From the NCBI GenBank assembly GCA_028565635.1, contig JAOXYB010037928.1, positions 1-13,473 of the forward strand: DNA of 13,473 nt, read 5' to 3'. This document shows, one piece after another, positions 1-10,138 of this stretch. Below the pieces are notes generated by a model. It worked only from the letters and a program-made list of their open reading frames with translations, was not told the origin of the DNA and made no database searches. Numbering within the stretch: the first letter of the stretch is position 1; the number at the start of each line of letters is the position of its first letter. The position numbers and the translations under genes are program-made. The DNA comes from Phoronis ovalis. Its lineage: Eukaryota; Phoronida; Phoronidae.

Positions 1-180
1 AAGAACTTTTCTTCAAAGAAGTCAGTACCAAACTTAAGTAAAAATAACATTGTTGACGTCAATTTTTCTTGAACTCCCCCCTCCCCCATGTCAACAAATG
101 TCAAACTTCTTCAAACCCCCTCCCCCCCCCCTATTTTGTTGACGTAATTAATTGACGGCCCCTTATTCCACTTTTTTTTT
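1..180. repeat. C-rich / TTGACGT dispersed-repeat fragment
   Basis: Two related blocks follow each other. Each couples a GTTGACGT motif followed by A/T-rich sequence (about 52–66 and 138–158) with long pyrimidine tracts (about 76–88 and 115–131) and TGTCAA motifs. The composition differs sharply from the surrounding AT-rich DNA. I recognise this style of C-tract plus GACGTAATTAAT plus GACGGCCCC from dispersed repeats in mollusc and other invertebrate genomes, but that is memory of a pattern and not a match. There is no open reading frame of note. It is probably the end of a decayed transposable element truncated by the left window edge. Confidence 0.4.
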
Positions 181-704
181 GTAAAGAAATGTCATCCCTC
201 CACCCCTCCACAATCCTGCACTCTACTTCAGGCTATTTCAAATTGCATTCATTAGACAAATGTGGCCTTCCACCTTTAATTACAGTACAACAGGATGTTT
301 TCCATATATACTATTAAATAATTCATGAAAGTATCAATGAAAACGTAGTCAAGTTAGGTAATTGGGTAATTATAGCTGTTTTTCATCTTCCTTCTTGAGT
401 TGTCCCTGTGTAAAAATTTCGATCACCCTCCAGTGATATAAAAGTTAACATGGATTTTTCGTCTTTTGATTGAGTTTGACTATTATTATAGAGGTAATTA
501 ACATGAAAAATCCTATGCAGTGAGCAACGAAGATATAAATGATTGAGACTCAATTCACAACAATCTGTTATGACCTGTTATATACAAAAGCTGAGTGCTG
601 GATCAAAGTAGAAAAATATGATTTAATAAAATATAACGGTAATCATATTTAAAAAAAAACATCTTTATATTAATATATACAAAACTGATTTTTATCAAGG
701 GAAA
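181..704. other. Intergenic, nothing recognised
   Basis: AT-rich sequence with no reading frame, RNA gene or clear repeat that I can support. Short A and T runs occur at about 649–660. Confidence 0.5.
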
Positions 705-1150
705 CTCCCGGGGTCCAACTCAAATATATTACTGGTACCCACGTGCATGAAAGGGTTTTCGAAAAAGACCCTAAATGCCTTTTCCCATTTTTAAATGTTG
801 ACCCCTTTTCACTGACTGGAAGAAATTTTAGATACCCTAAATGCGTTGAGAACTTTTTTTGGAAATGCTCGGTAATCAGAATTATGGGAAATTCACTCGA
901 ACTGGATCGCAATTAAATTTCGAGGCGAAGTTTGGTCAAGTGGTTGGCGACTTTGATCCGGGTTTTGATATCATAAACGCGTACAGTCAATCAAATAATT
1001 ATATAAGGCACCCTTTTGTATATTTTATCGAAAAATGTAATGCGTAACGCGCACTCATTAACCTGCCTAGTTCTTAAAAATCACCCTTTATACGCGTTTT
1101 TATTCATGCACATGCGTATGCACCATTGATTTGATTCGGATCCCCGGGGG
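705..1150. mobile_element. MITE-like element with imperfect inverted ends
   Basis: The left end begins CTCCCGGGGTCC at 705–716 and the right end finishes GGATCCCCGGGGG at 1138–1150. The reverse complement of the right end aligns with the left end over roughly 45 bases with small gaps: CCCGGGG, TCC, TCAAAT, GGT and GTGCATGA appear in the same order (left 707–750, right 1104–1148). The interior holds a short direct repeat, ACCCTAAATGC, at 768–778 and 834–844. Overlapping open frames inside (about 62 and 80 codons) resemble no protein I know and look like chance. No clear target-site duplication is visible, so the exact borders are uncertain. The best reading is a non-autonomous inverted-repeat transposon about 450 bp long; the class is unknown. 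Confidence 0.55.
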
Positions 1151-2229
1151 AAAAATCGACTCAAATTTAATGGAGTGTTTGCTGCTTAAGCAGTTTCTTA
1201 GTTTTAAAAAACTTTTGTACATGTTTTCGAAAATTAGCTATTTATTCCTACAAAATTGGCTATTCACTGCATTTTCATCAAGACGCGTCTAACTCTAAAA
1301 AAACTGTTGTCAAACCTGTTCCCGTTATAGTTTATAATCTTTGGTGAGGTTATACCAAGATTATTGATAATGACTCAACATGAGAAATGCACTGCTTCAT
1401 ATGCTACTCCGGACAGAATACTTGACACAGTGACTTCTTGAAAGACACACCCACAAGACAGTATAAACTTCTCCAAATTACCCGACCCCCCCCCCCACTT
1501 CACATTAATTATGGCCAGGAGTGCTACATAAGATGTATAACCGCGTTATGAACACGAATACTAAAAATAAGTATGTATGGTAGATATGAGTGTATATATT
1601 GCACCTTTTTCGGTAATGCATTTTGCGTTTTATAAATGATATTTATACAGCACATAACGCAGAGGATTTAATCTTAACTGATTTCCTCTGAAAACGTGCA
1701 ATAGCACGGAGTACTACAAAAAATATAACACTGCATATATAATTATAACACTGAAAATACTATGATTCGCTTTGTTCAATTTTTCAGTATAATACGGCGT
1801 CTGTTAACACGATAAAACTGATTCTATATTTTGGCAACATATAATTTTCCAATAGTTCGCCCCCTTTTCAAAGGAATGCACAGGGGCACTCTTTCGTCGA
1901 AGAACTAAACGAACCCACAGAGCCATTTTCCGTTAGATCGCCCAGGGCTTATTTACCGAAATCCGGTACCGATGGTCTATTCAGAGAAAAAATCCGTTTC
2001 ATAGCTAGCACTCAAGAGAGGACCACTATTGAAAGGCTCTCCGATTCAAGATGGGGCTCTATTCAGATAAGTGCACATTCATTTAAATAATTCAAAAACA
2101 AAACAAGTGGACCATTTAGAAATCAACTTGTGCACCCCATGATGATCTCAGTTTTCTAGTTCATCAGAATTGAAATAAATGTCAGCAGTGGTAGAATGAG
2201 AAAAGAATAAAAATTCCTTAAAAATAAAA
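1151..2229. other. Intergenic, 3' flank of the DUF229 gene
   Basis: No coding region or RNA gene can be supported. It holds an 11-base C run at 1486–1496 and a small hairpin: ATAATCTTTGGT at 1334–1345 pairs with ACCAAGATTAT at 1354–1364 with one bulged base. On the minus strand, within about 600 bases after the DUF229 stop, I see no canonical AATAAA, which matters for where that transcript ends. Confidence 0.45.
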
Positions 2230-4242
2230 TCATGTTTTATTTCTACAATAACAATATTTTTTCACCTTTGGATCATTGATACATTGTGCTTGCTCTCCAT
2301 ATTTGTCTAGGCGTCCAATATCTGCAATAATTTCGAATTTATTATGTTTTTCATCAAATTTTACTGTAGCTTCAAATAATCCGCCAGAAGGTGATACCTT
2401 CAAAATCAGAAAATAATTATCAAACTTTGGTTCCAAACTTTTGCCAAACTGAGGCTGCCCATACCATGTGGCTGATTTAAATGTCAGAACTTTCTTATTT
2501 GTTTCCAAAATATAAACTTCTCGTATTTCAGACAATGTTAGCTTTGAGCACAACTTTTCTACAGATAAAAGAATAGTATTCATATAATCAATAATACTGT
2601 GTGCGGCTTTGACAGCTATAGTATTAGTGATCGGTACTTCCCGCCTTTTCATGCACGAGCACCAATGAGTCTCTATTCCTGCATCAGAACAGGTGCGCAT
2701 TTTTGGTATTTTGCGAAATAGTGAGAAGGCACGTTGATTAGGGTTCAACGCATTAGAGTCAAAATTTTTAACAATGTCCATTAGAGTTGCATGAAAGTCA
2801 AATGGTGTAGCTAAGCTATTTACATTTTCCTTTAAATTGACTGTCAGATCTGGATATCTTTGTTTGAAGTCATCTGGTAAGACTATGGCAAATAATGGTA
2901 ATCTGTCTTCTAGTTGACCCACTACAGTTTGTCTTCTATCTCCCCATCTGGAGCCATGGTCACTAAATATTATTAGCAAAGTTTTCTCTAGTACTTTGCT
3001 CACTACAAGACGATTTACGTACTTGGCAAGATCTTTATCCATTCTTGCAGCGCCATCAGGGTGACTATGTGGGACTTCGCCAAAAAATGTAAAACTGAAA
3101 TATGGCATGTTCTTCTTTCGCCCTGAGATAAAATAATCAAACATCCAGTTGAAAATAACATCATGTCTTTTAATGTTTCCTAAACAAAATTGTTCACTTT
3201 GGTGAAACAGATTAGATTCAAAATACTGCAACCAAAATGGCCGCATATAATAATCAGTAGGTTGAATTTTGAAACCGTTTCTACCACAATTAAAAGTATT
3301 ATAACCTGGATTATCTTCTGCATAAAACGTCATGTATCCATGATCTCTAAATACTTTCCAAATAAGTGGGAATGAATCAAAATAATAAAATTTATCAAAA
3401 TATTTTCCAAATGACCATGTCAGCTCTTCATATGTCTTTCCAGTTAAAACTGGCAATAGATTTGGGAGAGTATTATCAGCAACTTTATTATACCCATCTA
3501 AAATAACTACATCTGTCTTACTTTGGAGTGTATTTAGCGTCTTTGGAAGCAGTCGGATAAAGCTTGAATGAGATAAGGAATCTATGCCTAGAATTATAAC
3601 ATTAAAGGCATTTTCACCATAAACATTTCTTCGGCTCTTCCTTATTGCTTGTTCTATATGATTGTCATTTATCCAAGAGTGGAAATTTTCATATAACATG
3701 GTTCCAGCGCTATCAGCACAGTAAACTTTGGCAAAAGTAAATTCTTCATCCAAATGAACGCATTTTCCATCAGTAGGAATGGTAACATTTCCTTTAAAAG
3801 CAGTTTCTTCATCGGTATTTGCTGTTATTTGCCGATAGATATATTGCAATTTACACAAGTTAACAGATGGAAAATCTCTGAGTAAGACAGTTTTATTTAC
3901 AGCAATTGATATTCTGTTACTATCTTCTTCCTGGTAATTGCTTGTGACAGATTTATCAACATGTCTGCCATTACATTTTGATGTTACATATGTTAATGAT
4001 TCCTTCCATGGAGTGTTTCTTGCACAATCAATATCGGGAGGTATTAACATCAACTCTTCTATGGATGGGTCATGTGGGTCCAGTTTAGGGATTGTACACT
4101 GCTCATCGTCATATGTACCTAAACCTAAATCTCTCCATATTGTAGATGGTACCTCAAAAAAAATCAGTGGATATATAGCACAAAATATTAATATTATCAC
4201 TGCAAACAATATAAATTTCCTGGGGCAATAGTTACTCTTCAT
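2230..4242 (-). CDS. DUF229-family, sulfatase/alkaline-phosphatase-like membrane protein
   Basis: A single open frame of 670 residues, intact from a start with A at -3 (4240–4242) to TGA at 2230–2232. Residues 10–29 form one hydrophobic segment after a short basic tail, so the protein is probably a type II signal-anchored protein with its bulk in the secretory lumen or outside. N-glycosylation sequons occur at N116 and N152. The conserved DUF229 pattern is clear: LGIDS with D221/S222, DNTLPNLLPVLTG around T258, FYAEDNPGYN at 306–315, PHSHPDG at 391–397, FSDHGSRWGD at 426–435 (D428, H429) and TPFDFHATL with H484. By analogy with the alkaline phosphatase fold, D221, D428, H429 and H484 would be metal ligands and T258 or a nearby hydroxyl the nucleophile; that is inference. 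No substrate is known to me for the family. The length is usual for the family. The coding region has no introns, unlike its neighbours in this window. Confidence 0.9.
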   Translation of the reverse strand: MKSNYCPRKFILFAVIILIFCAIYPLIFFEVPSTIWRDLGLGTYDDEQCTIPKLDPHDPSIEELMLIPPDIDCARNTPWKESLTYVTSKCNGRHVDKSVTSNYQEEDSNRISIAVNKTVLLRDFPSVNLCKLQYIYRQITANTDEETAFKGNVTIPTDGKCVHLDEEFTFAKVYCADSAGTMLYENFHSWINDNHIEQAIRKSRRNVYGENAFNVIILGIDSLSHSSFIRLLPKTLNTLQSKTDVVILDGYNKVADNTLPNLLPVLTGKTYEELTWSFGKYFDKFYYFDSFPLIWKVFRDHGYMTFYAEDNPGYNTFNCGRNGFKIQPTDYYMRPFWLQYFESNLFHQSEQFCLGNIKRHDVIFNWMFDYFISGRKKNMPYFSFTFFGEVPHSHPDGAARMDKDLAKYVNRLVVSKVLEKTLLIIFSDHGSRWGDRRQTVVGQLEDRLPLFAIVLPDDFKQRYPDLTVNLKENVNSLATPFDFHATLMDIVKNFDSNALNPNQRAFSLFRKIPKMRTCSDAGIETHWCSCMKRREVPITNTIAVKAAHSIIDYMNTILLSVEKLCSKLTLSEIREVYILETNKKVLTFKSATWYGQPQFGKSLEPKFDNYFLILKVSPSGGLFEATVKFDEKHNKFEIIADIGRLDKYGEQAQCINDPKVKKYCYCRNKT
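2236..2241 (-). terminator. AATAAA poly(A) signal inside the last codons of the DUF229 gene
   Basis: On the minus strand, codons 668 and 669 (Asn-Lys) read exactly AATAAA, five bases before the stop codon begins at 2232. The sequence just past the stop is T-rich, as expected for a downstream element. No other canonical signal is visible in the next few hundred bases. Cleavage 10–30 bases on would give a 3' UTR of at most about 25 bases. Use of this site is inference. Confidence 0.45.
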
Positions 4243-4997
4243 TGTGTCACTGAATGACGTAACTATTTAATTTGTAATGGACATGTTTCTAACTGGATTT
4301 CAGTCCCTATGATGAGATGGCGGTTTATTTTATAACTATTCTGTATTTAATATATTGATTTAAAAATCAACAATTACATTTTGTCCTTCAGGTGCCAACA
4401 GTGCTCTCCATCCGGGATTTCCACATTAACCAGATTACTGAAATCAGAAATATTTGACAGTAATATGTTATAACACTTCTAGATCAAATTGTAACTCTCC
4501 AATGACTATACAAGACTGGATTCCAATTACTGTTTAGTTATATACCTAACGATTTAACGATTTATTCATCAATTTGTCCCCTCTGCGGTTCTTTCATTTT
4601 AAATATGTGATACTGATAGTCGAGGAAACACGAGCATCCGATAAATGTTACCTTACTTTATGAATCATCTGAGGTGATGGGCATTCACACCTGTATTCTG
4701 TAAGCAACATGTATACTTGTATAGTTGTAACGGAATGGCTTTATAGGTTGTTATTTCAAACGTTTTGACTAGTTAATTCCATTGCGATGAGAACAGTATC
4801 TCATTAACTCTTACAGTTACACACAGAATCTTATATTTATAATCACACTCACACTCACAGCCTCTGAATTATGACAATTATGTTCTATGCTCCGATGATT
4901 CAAGAAGAACTCCAAGTAGGTACACATTTATCGGGCACTTATGTTTCCCCGACTATAAAATAGTTAATGAACATACGGGATGTGACACGTCGATGTA
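4243..4997. other. 5' flank of the DUF229 gene
   Basis: Presumed promoter and 5' UTR territory for the minus-strand gene, but I see no TATA box or other element I would defend. A short (CACACT)n-like stretch lies at about 4844–4859. A 20-codon minus-strand frame after a splice-acceptor-like TTTCAG (4374–4437) was noted but not accepted as an exon. Confidence 0.35.
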
Positions 4998-5127
4998 TAA
5001 TCCTGGTTCATGATGTCTAGCACTAGCTCTTGATAATCTGACAGGTGAGCTGTATAGCACAGCTCACCTGTCAGATTATCAAGAGCTAGTGAGCACTAGA
5101 CATCATGACCCAGGACTAGTCGATGTA
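4989..5127. mobile_element. Foldback MITE with 9-bp target-site duplication
   Basis: The element itself is 4998–5118 (121 bp). The left arm 4998–5053 and right arm 5059–5118 are reverse complements: the inner 33 bases (5021–5053 with 5059–5091) are perfect, the loop is five bases (ATAGC), and the outer part pairs with a 4-base bulge (5092–5095) and two mismatches. The ends are TAATCCTGG and CCAGGACTA. GTCGATGTA flanks the element on both sides (4989–4997 and 5119–5127) in the same orientation, a 9-bp direct duplication. Duplications of 9 bp are typical of Mutator-like elements, and 8–9 bp of some others, so a Mutator-related non-autonomous element is the likeliest class. The near-perfect arms imply a recent insertion. 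A transcript would form a long hairpin. Confidence 0.85.
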
Positions 5128-6016
5128 CAGTTATGACCGGTTATGAGGAATAGGCATTAGAATGGAATTTACCGTACTAGCCAAACCCAGCAGCCTAGCC
5201 TAGCCTAGACAAGTACCATGTCTTCTATGTGACGGCGGATAAACAGTATATCAGGAGCCAAAACAGCTGACGTGGTTAGCTAAGCCTAGCCCAGCCTGTT
5301 TCGTCATAGTATAGTATCTTGTTTCGCCACGAGACGGCGGTAATCATTTCCGGTTGTGCAATGGCTAAGTTGGACAGCATGTATTTCGTATGTAGTGAAG
5401 TTGTCTCCGTAATTTGCGTTATCGATTCATCTATATCTTTCACAACATAGCGATTCGAGGCCTCAACCAATTATGGCTCTGTAAAGTCTATCCCTGGGTG
5501 TTTCACTTGCTCTTATATAGGAAAATAAAGGAAGTTACATTTACTGGTAGAACTGAATCATCGAACGCCACAGCAACTGGCACAGATTCAAAGGACGCTG
5601 TCGAGAGACTTAGAGTGATAACTAATTTCTCCTGACATTAGAATTGAATGGACTGCTTTATCGTGCCCGAATTTATAACTGTAACATGATTGTATTTTTC
5701 CCACCCGGGGAAAGACTATAAAATATTTGAACAGTTTCCAATTAAGGTTCACTGCCAAGTGCTTTCTGTTGACTCGGGAAAAATTCTTAGGTCTAATTGA
5801 ATAATTTATTTTTGAAGAAATAAGATTTATTATAAGAATTATTTGATATAAAAACCGAATTAAGAAAACAGATAAAAGAAATTGGAATAATCGTGATATC
5901 AAGACTAGTATTGGGAAGAACTCAGAATCAATCTGTTAGATAGTGACTGTATCGAAGTACGGATTCGTCTGTTTAGTTATATAATCACTCTGTTGGTTCA
6001 CCAAAAGAAAAGGATA
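5128..6016. other. 5' flank of EIF1AD
   Basis: This should contain the EIF1AD promoter and 5' UTR, but no core promoter motif stands out. GCCTAG repeats occur at about 5191–5207 (with a related stretch at 5283–5298). Open minus-strand frames at 5276–5470 and 5588–5902 show no recognisable domain and are not accepted as genes. Confidence 0.4.
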
Positions 6017-7505
6017 ATGTCAAAAGCAACTAAGAGGAAGCATGTGACAAGAGAAGTCTTGGATGACTTTGTTCTTCCAACAGAAGACCAGCAAGTGGTT
6101 AAGGTCTGTTTCAACTGTCAACAGGGGGGGCTGAACAACGGAATTGTAACAAAGAAACTACAATTTAGTATTCCATGCAAGGCATAGGGATGCTTTGCTA
6201 TCTTAGTTGGATGCGTAGTTCTGAAAAAAATGATATTCTGAAGCGATTACATTTTACACCCCAAATAATTGACATATTATTGTTGATATCATACAAACCA
6301 TACTGTATGCTTACCTTCTACACCCACTTTGTTTTTCAGTCTTGAAAGTTTTATTCAATTTCAAACTTTGTGTTGTAGGTTTTGGCAAGTAAAGGAAACA
6401 ACTTACACGAGGTAGAAACTCCTAGTGGACAGAGGTTTTTAGCAAGTATGCCAACAAAATTTAGGAGGAATGTATGGATAAAAAGAGGTAAATCAGTTTA
6501 TTTATAATTTTTTTAAATTTTAGTCCAGCTATAACAAGACTTGAATCTGAAAGTTGCTGTGATTGGTCTATGAATCTATGGCATTATGTCTACCAAATAA
6601 GTTAGTAAATGCTGTTTAAAACATGAACCCTTGAAAATTAATTAATTGTGATTTATCAGGGTCTACTTGCATTATCCAGTCACTGCCAACTTGCTGTGCT
6701 CATAGTTTTGAAGAATATCTCAACATGCTAGAATTCTTACATGTGTAGAGGCAGAGTCTTTTTATTACAAAATTTAAACATGGAGCAGACTTGTATTCTT
6801 AAGTTTTATCTTCACCATTTTTAACACGAAGATCTGTATTTTGTTGTTTTGCAGGAAACTATATAATCGTTGACCCAATTGTTGAAGGAGACAAAGTCAA
6901 AGGAGAAATTGTGTACATCTTGTACAAAGATCAAATTAAACATATCAAAGAAGAAAAACTGTGGTAACACGCTTAAGTACCATGCTTATTTCTTTAATTT
7001 GAACACCCTAATACTTTGTCCACTCACCTAATCTCAACTTTCTGATGCTTCTGGCAGTAACGTTTTATTGTAATTTTGCTAACACACTCTGATAAAAATA
7101 GAAAAATTAGCTCCTGTTTAGGTCTGTCTCTTATTTTCAAAATCAAAGAAAAATTTATGATCAAATAATCTCAGCCCTTATCCACCTCAGCTCATGGTAC
7201 CTTATGACACATGAATAAACTGACTTCTTACAGTTGTAATGAAATAAAGGATACATACTTTTACATGTTCCGCTGGACACTTCATTTCCCCACTTCTTTA
7301 ATCGTTTGTTCTTTTCAGGCCACCAGAATTTGATGATGGTTCAAAGGCAGCTTGTGGTGGCATGATTCCTGATGAAATGTTGCCACCTAGTGGGGATTCT
7401 GACAGTGAAAATGAAGAAACTGATATGGTTATCAATATCAACAGAATCAATATGCTACATGTTGAAAGTGATGAAGAGACGAGTGAAGAAGAAAATGAAG
7501 TCTAA
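6017..7505 (+). CDS. EIF1AD: EIF1AD, S1/eIF1A-like RNA-binding protein (four exons)
   Basis: Coding exons are 6017–6103, 6379–6487, 6855–6963 and 7319–7505, all with GT–AG introns in phases 0, 1 and 2. They join to an uninterrupted frame of 163 residues, about the size of the human protein. The N-terminus [15 protein letters not shown] is the family signature. It is followed by an eIF1A/S1-like OB-fold domain (about residues 18–102) with [40 protein letters not shown] and KLWPPEF. The C-terminal 60 residues are rich in Glu and Asp, ending in a TSEEENEV acidic tail. EIF1AD is a nuclear RNA-binding protein related to translation factor eIF1A and has been seen on late pre-40S ribosomal particles. 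The start at 6017 has A at -3; an in-frame TTG upstream is not needed. The intron 1 donor (AAGGTCTGT) is weak but keeps the alignment to the family without a gap. Confidence 0.95.
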
Positions 7506-8527
7506 AGTAGTGATAATCAAACTATATTATTGTAATGAGAATAGATCTTGAAATTGTTGCCGATGTTCTGTATTAGTAATAATAATAATGAAAATGGTGG
7601 ATAGAATGGCCTAAAATTCAAACTTTGCAGATTTTTGGCACATATGCATCTTGCAAGGAAACGCCAGGATAGTTCACTATTTTCACACTTTTCCTCAAAC
7701 AGAAGCACAAGTGTGATTACTTAAAAACCGTGTATACATTTGAATGGGACTTATTAAACATCAGTGTAGCCCAGCAATTTGATGCTTTGGGGGGCTCGAA
7801 ATGTTCGTATTGGGGGAAGTCGAATTTAGCAAAAGTGCGCTGTAAGTGTAAATGGCAATTTTTCTTGATTATCATGACTTAATACTTACATGATTTACAC
7901 TATTATCTTCGATGTAAATTGAAATTGAAAAAAAACAAATACATGGAATATTTCCAAATAAATGTGAAGTCGAAAATTTTAATTTAAAATATTCGTTACT
8001 GAACTTTGATGTTTATTGAAGTCCCTTGTCCAGGATCGCAGAAAATGATGTTAACATTTTGAACTAGGATCCAAGCTTAAGGTTAGCTTTGTTTTCTACA
8101 ATGGCCACTACCCATAATTAAACCGGGAAGGAGACAATTGCGACCAATATTTATGGGGGGAAGAATTAAATTGGAACCGGTCCCCAGTAGAATATATATA
8201 GGGATTACCCCCAGGAAAATTATCCATTTTCAAAATTTTGATAATTAACCCATCGTTATTAATATTTAGATGTGAGAAATTGTAGGGCCAAAAACTAATG
8301 AATACATTCTAATTTTTTATGCTTGATAACTTGTTGCGAAACTGTCAAAAACATTATTGAGTGATGGTATGCAACTAGATTTAATAAAGAAATAATCCAC
8401 TTTGTTTCGGTCTATGACATGTGAAATAATCAATTACAAAATAAATGACAGGACTGCATACATTATTAAAAAATCTGTAATGCCCCCTGTAGGCAAAATA
8501 AGTTACAAAAACATCTTGTCAAGGAAC
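7506..8527. other. EIF1AD 3' UTR and convergent intergenic region
   Basis: EIF1AD and the CIMIP1-like gene converge here. Candidate plus-strand poly(A) signals are an ATTAAA variant at 7753–7758 and a canonical AATAAA at 7957–7962. A G-rich patch at 7789–7817 and a CCGG-containing patch at about 8120–8215 differ from the AT-rich background and may be old repeat fragments. I cannot classify them. Confidence 0.35.
7957..7962 (+). terminator. Candidate EIF1AD poly(A) signal
   Basis: AATAAA about 450 bases after the EIF1AD stop, the nearest canonical hexamer on the plus strand. The ATTAAA variant at 7753–7758 is an alternative closer site. Confidence 0.4.
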
Positions 8528-8533
8528 TTTATT
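8528..8533 (-). terminator. Poly(A) signal of the complete CIMIP1-like gene
   Basis: AATAAA on the minus strand, 84 bases past the TAA stop at 8617–8619, a typical distance for a short 3' UTR. Confidence 0.6.
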
Positions 8534-8616
8534 GTATTACACTCAGTTTAAAGCTATTCAAGTAACAGCAAAGTCAACTGTGAAACATGGTAATCTACAA
8601 AAAAAATAAATTGCTG

Positions 8617-10138
8617 TTATTCTGTTGCTTCTTCTGGCCACTTTAAGCATTTACAAAGACTTCTTTTTGCTGGTGCCCTTGGGGCGACTTTGCTATAAAA
8701 TTTCAACCATTCTTTGCTCTGACGTGATCCATATTCTTTGGTTGTAGTTAGTGGTAGTCCTTTGCCATAAAACCAATTGACTTTGGAACTCAACCCTGGT
8801 ATGATAGGCGGAAGTTTCAAATTTTCAGTTTCACGAAGGGCTTCTTTGTCAGCTGTTGCGTATTGTCGCGGTGGAGATGGAGTGGACGCATCTCGCTTGG
8901 TTACAATGTTGTGTAGCTGAAAATAATCTTATAGTATATATCATGAGCAGATGCATTCGATGGCAAAAACATCGAAAAGCCGTTTAAAAATAGTTAGTTT
9001 ATTGTAAGTTTAATTTGCTGTTTGTCAAATTTAATCTGTTACTAAATATCCCTTGGGAATAGATAGTTGGCACTAGGTCTGGCCAAGTGAATACGCGGAA
9101 AAACTAGATGTAATACACCATGGTTAAATCATTTTAGGAACAAGTTCATGCACTCCTCATTTCCAGCTTCAACGGCGCTTTTACACACCAACATACATGA
9201 TAATCACTTCAAGGAATATGAAAACTGCTTGCTTCCTAAATGTTGAGACAGGATTCACAGATACTACTAGTTGCTAAAGAATTGCTTAAAATTTACCAAA
9301 AACTAGTAAAGTATTGTTAATTTGATGAGATGCATGGTCTCTAAGGTAGAGACAAGAAATAAAAAGGAAGGTGTTAAATTTATATGACATATTGTCTATT
9401 CAAAAAAACCCCAACACTTTAAGACGAGATATTTGCCACTGCCACTGAACTATTAGGTGTGCCCAATCGGGCGCCCAATCCATGACTGAACTGTCTGAGT
9501 ATACATTGTTCTCCAGTAATTAATATATATTTCTTACCCTTTGGTACTCTGGGACAAGATATCCCCATTTCCGTGGCCATAGCGAAGACGCTGTTATCAT
9601 TTCTTTTCTAATGTGATTTCTCCTGTGTAAATAAACGGTGTATCATTTTTAAATCAATTAAAAGAATATATCGTATAATAAATTCATTGAGAAAAATCAT
9701 TTGATTAATTGTACAATTAATAACAATCCACTGTACCAGCAAAATGAAGAATTAACGTTGGAACTAAACTTCCGGCTATACTCGAAATAAAAACAAAGAA
9801 CTATAGTATTTGCTCTACTGTTTTATTCTATTGTTATGAAATATGTACTATATATTCAGTTCTAGTAATAAATCAGGGTAATAAGTTCTATAAGAATTCT
9901 TTGTCTTATTTTTGAACGTCTAGTACTGCTCAAGCAACACATTTATTTCTTCGGAAAATGGGATCCTAGCTAAATTAAACAGTTATTTTTTGATAATTTA
10001 AATCGCACATTCTCAATTAATCAAAGGAATTATGTAAACCATTAGGTTAGCATTTTAAATTGGTTATTTGATAAAAAAAAGAAGATCCTTTACGTACCAT
10101 ATGTCATCCTGGCAGACCTGGCTCAGAGGTGGCAACAT
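8617..10138 (-). CDS. CIMIP1: CIMIP1-like (LLC1 family, C20orf85-like) ciliary microtubule inner protein
   Basis: Three minus-strand coding exons: 10098–10138 (with the ATG), 9538–9622 and 8617–8916. The donors are GTACGT and GTAAGA; the acceptors end TTTACACAG and TTATTTTCAG. Joined, they encode 141 residues, close to the roughly 137 of human C20orf85. The family pattern is visible in order: QDDIW at 10–14 (QDEIW in the human protein), WPRKWGYL at 29–36 (WPQNWGFL), TKRD at 48–51, KLPP at 76–79, the P-TT-GSR block at about 97–107, and a C-terminal KWPEE at 134–138 (CWPK in the human protein). Human CIMIP1 lies inside the doublet microtubules of airway cilia, so a structural role in axonemes is expected. 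I recalled these motifs from memory without a search. A diverged tandem copy lies at 11728 and beyond. Orthology to CIMIP1 rather than a related LLC1-type gene is not proven. Confidence 0.78.

Noticed and set aside
670-912. 80-codon minus-strand open frame
   Set aside because: It covers the left inverted end of the repeat and has repetitive, non-protein-like composition.
859-1047. 62-codon plus-strand open frame
   Set aside because: Lies inside the inverted-repeat element, starts without context and has no recognisable domain.
4374-4437. Minus-strand 20-codon frame after a TTTCAG acceptor, reading NLVNVEIPDGEHCWHLKDKM
   Set aside because: It looks protein-like, but it is very short, ends 130 bases before the DUF229 start, and no upstream exon could be found to join to it.
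5276-5470. 64-codon minus-strand open frame
   Set aside because: No ATG start, no known motif, no plausible splice partners. The region is probably EIF1AD 5' flank.
5588-5902. 104-codon minus-strand frame with a hydrophobic N-terminus
   Set aside because: The hydrophobicity comes from AT-rich codons. No conserved motif was recognised and no supporting signals lie around it.
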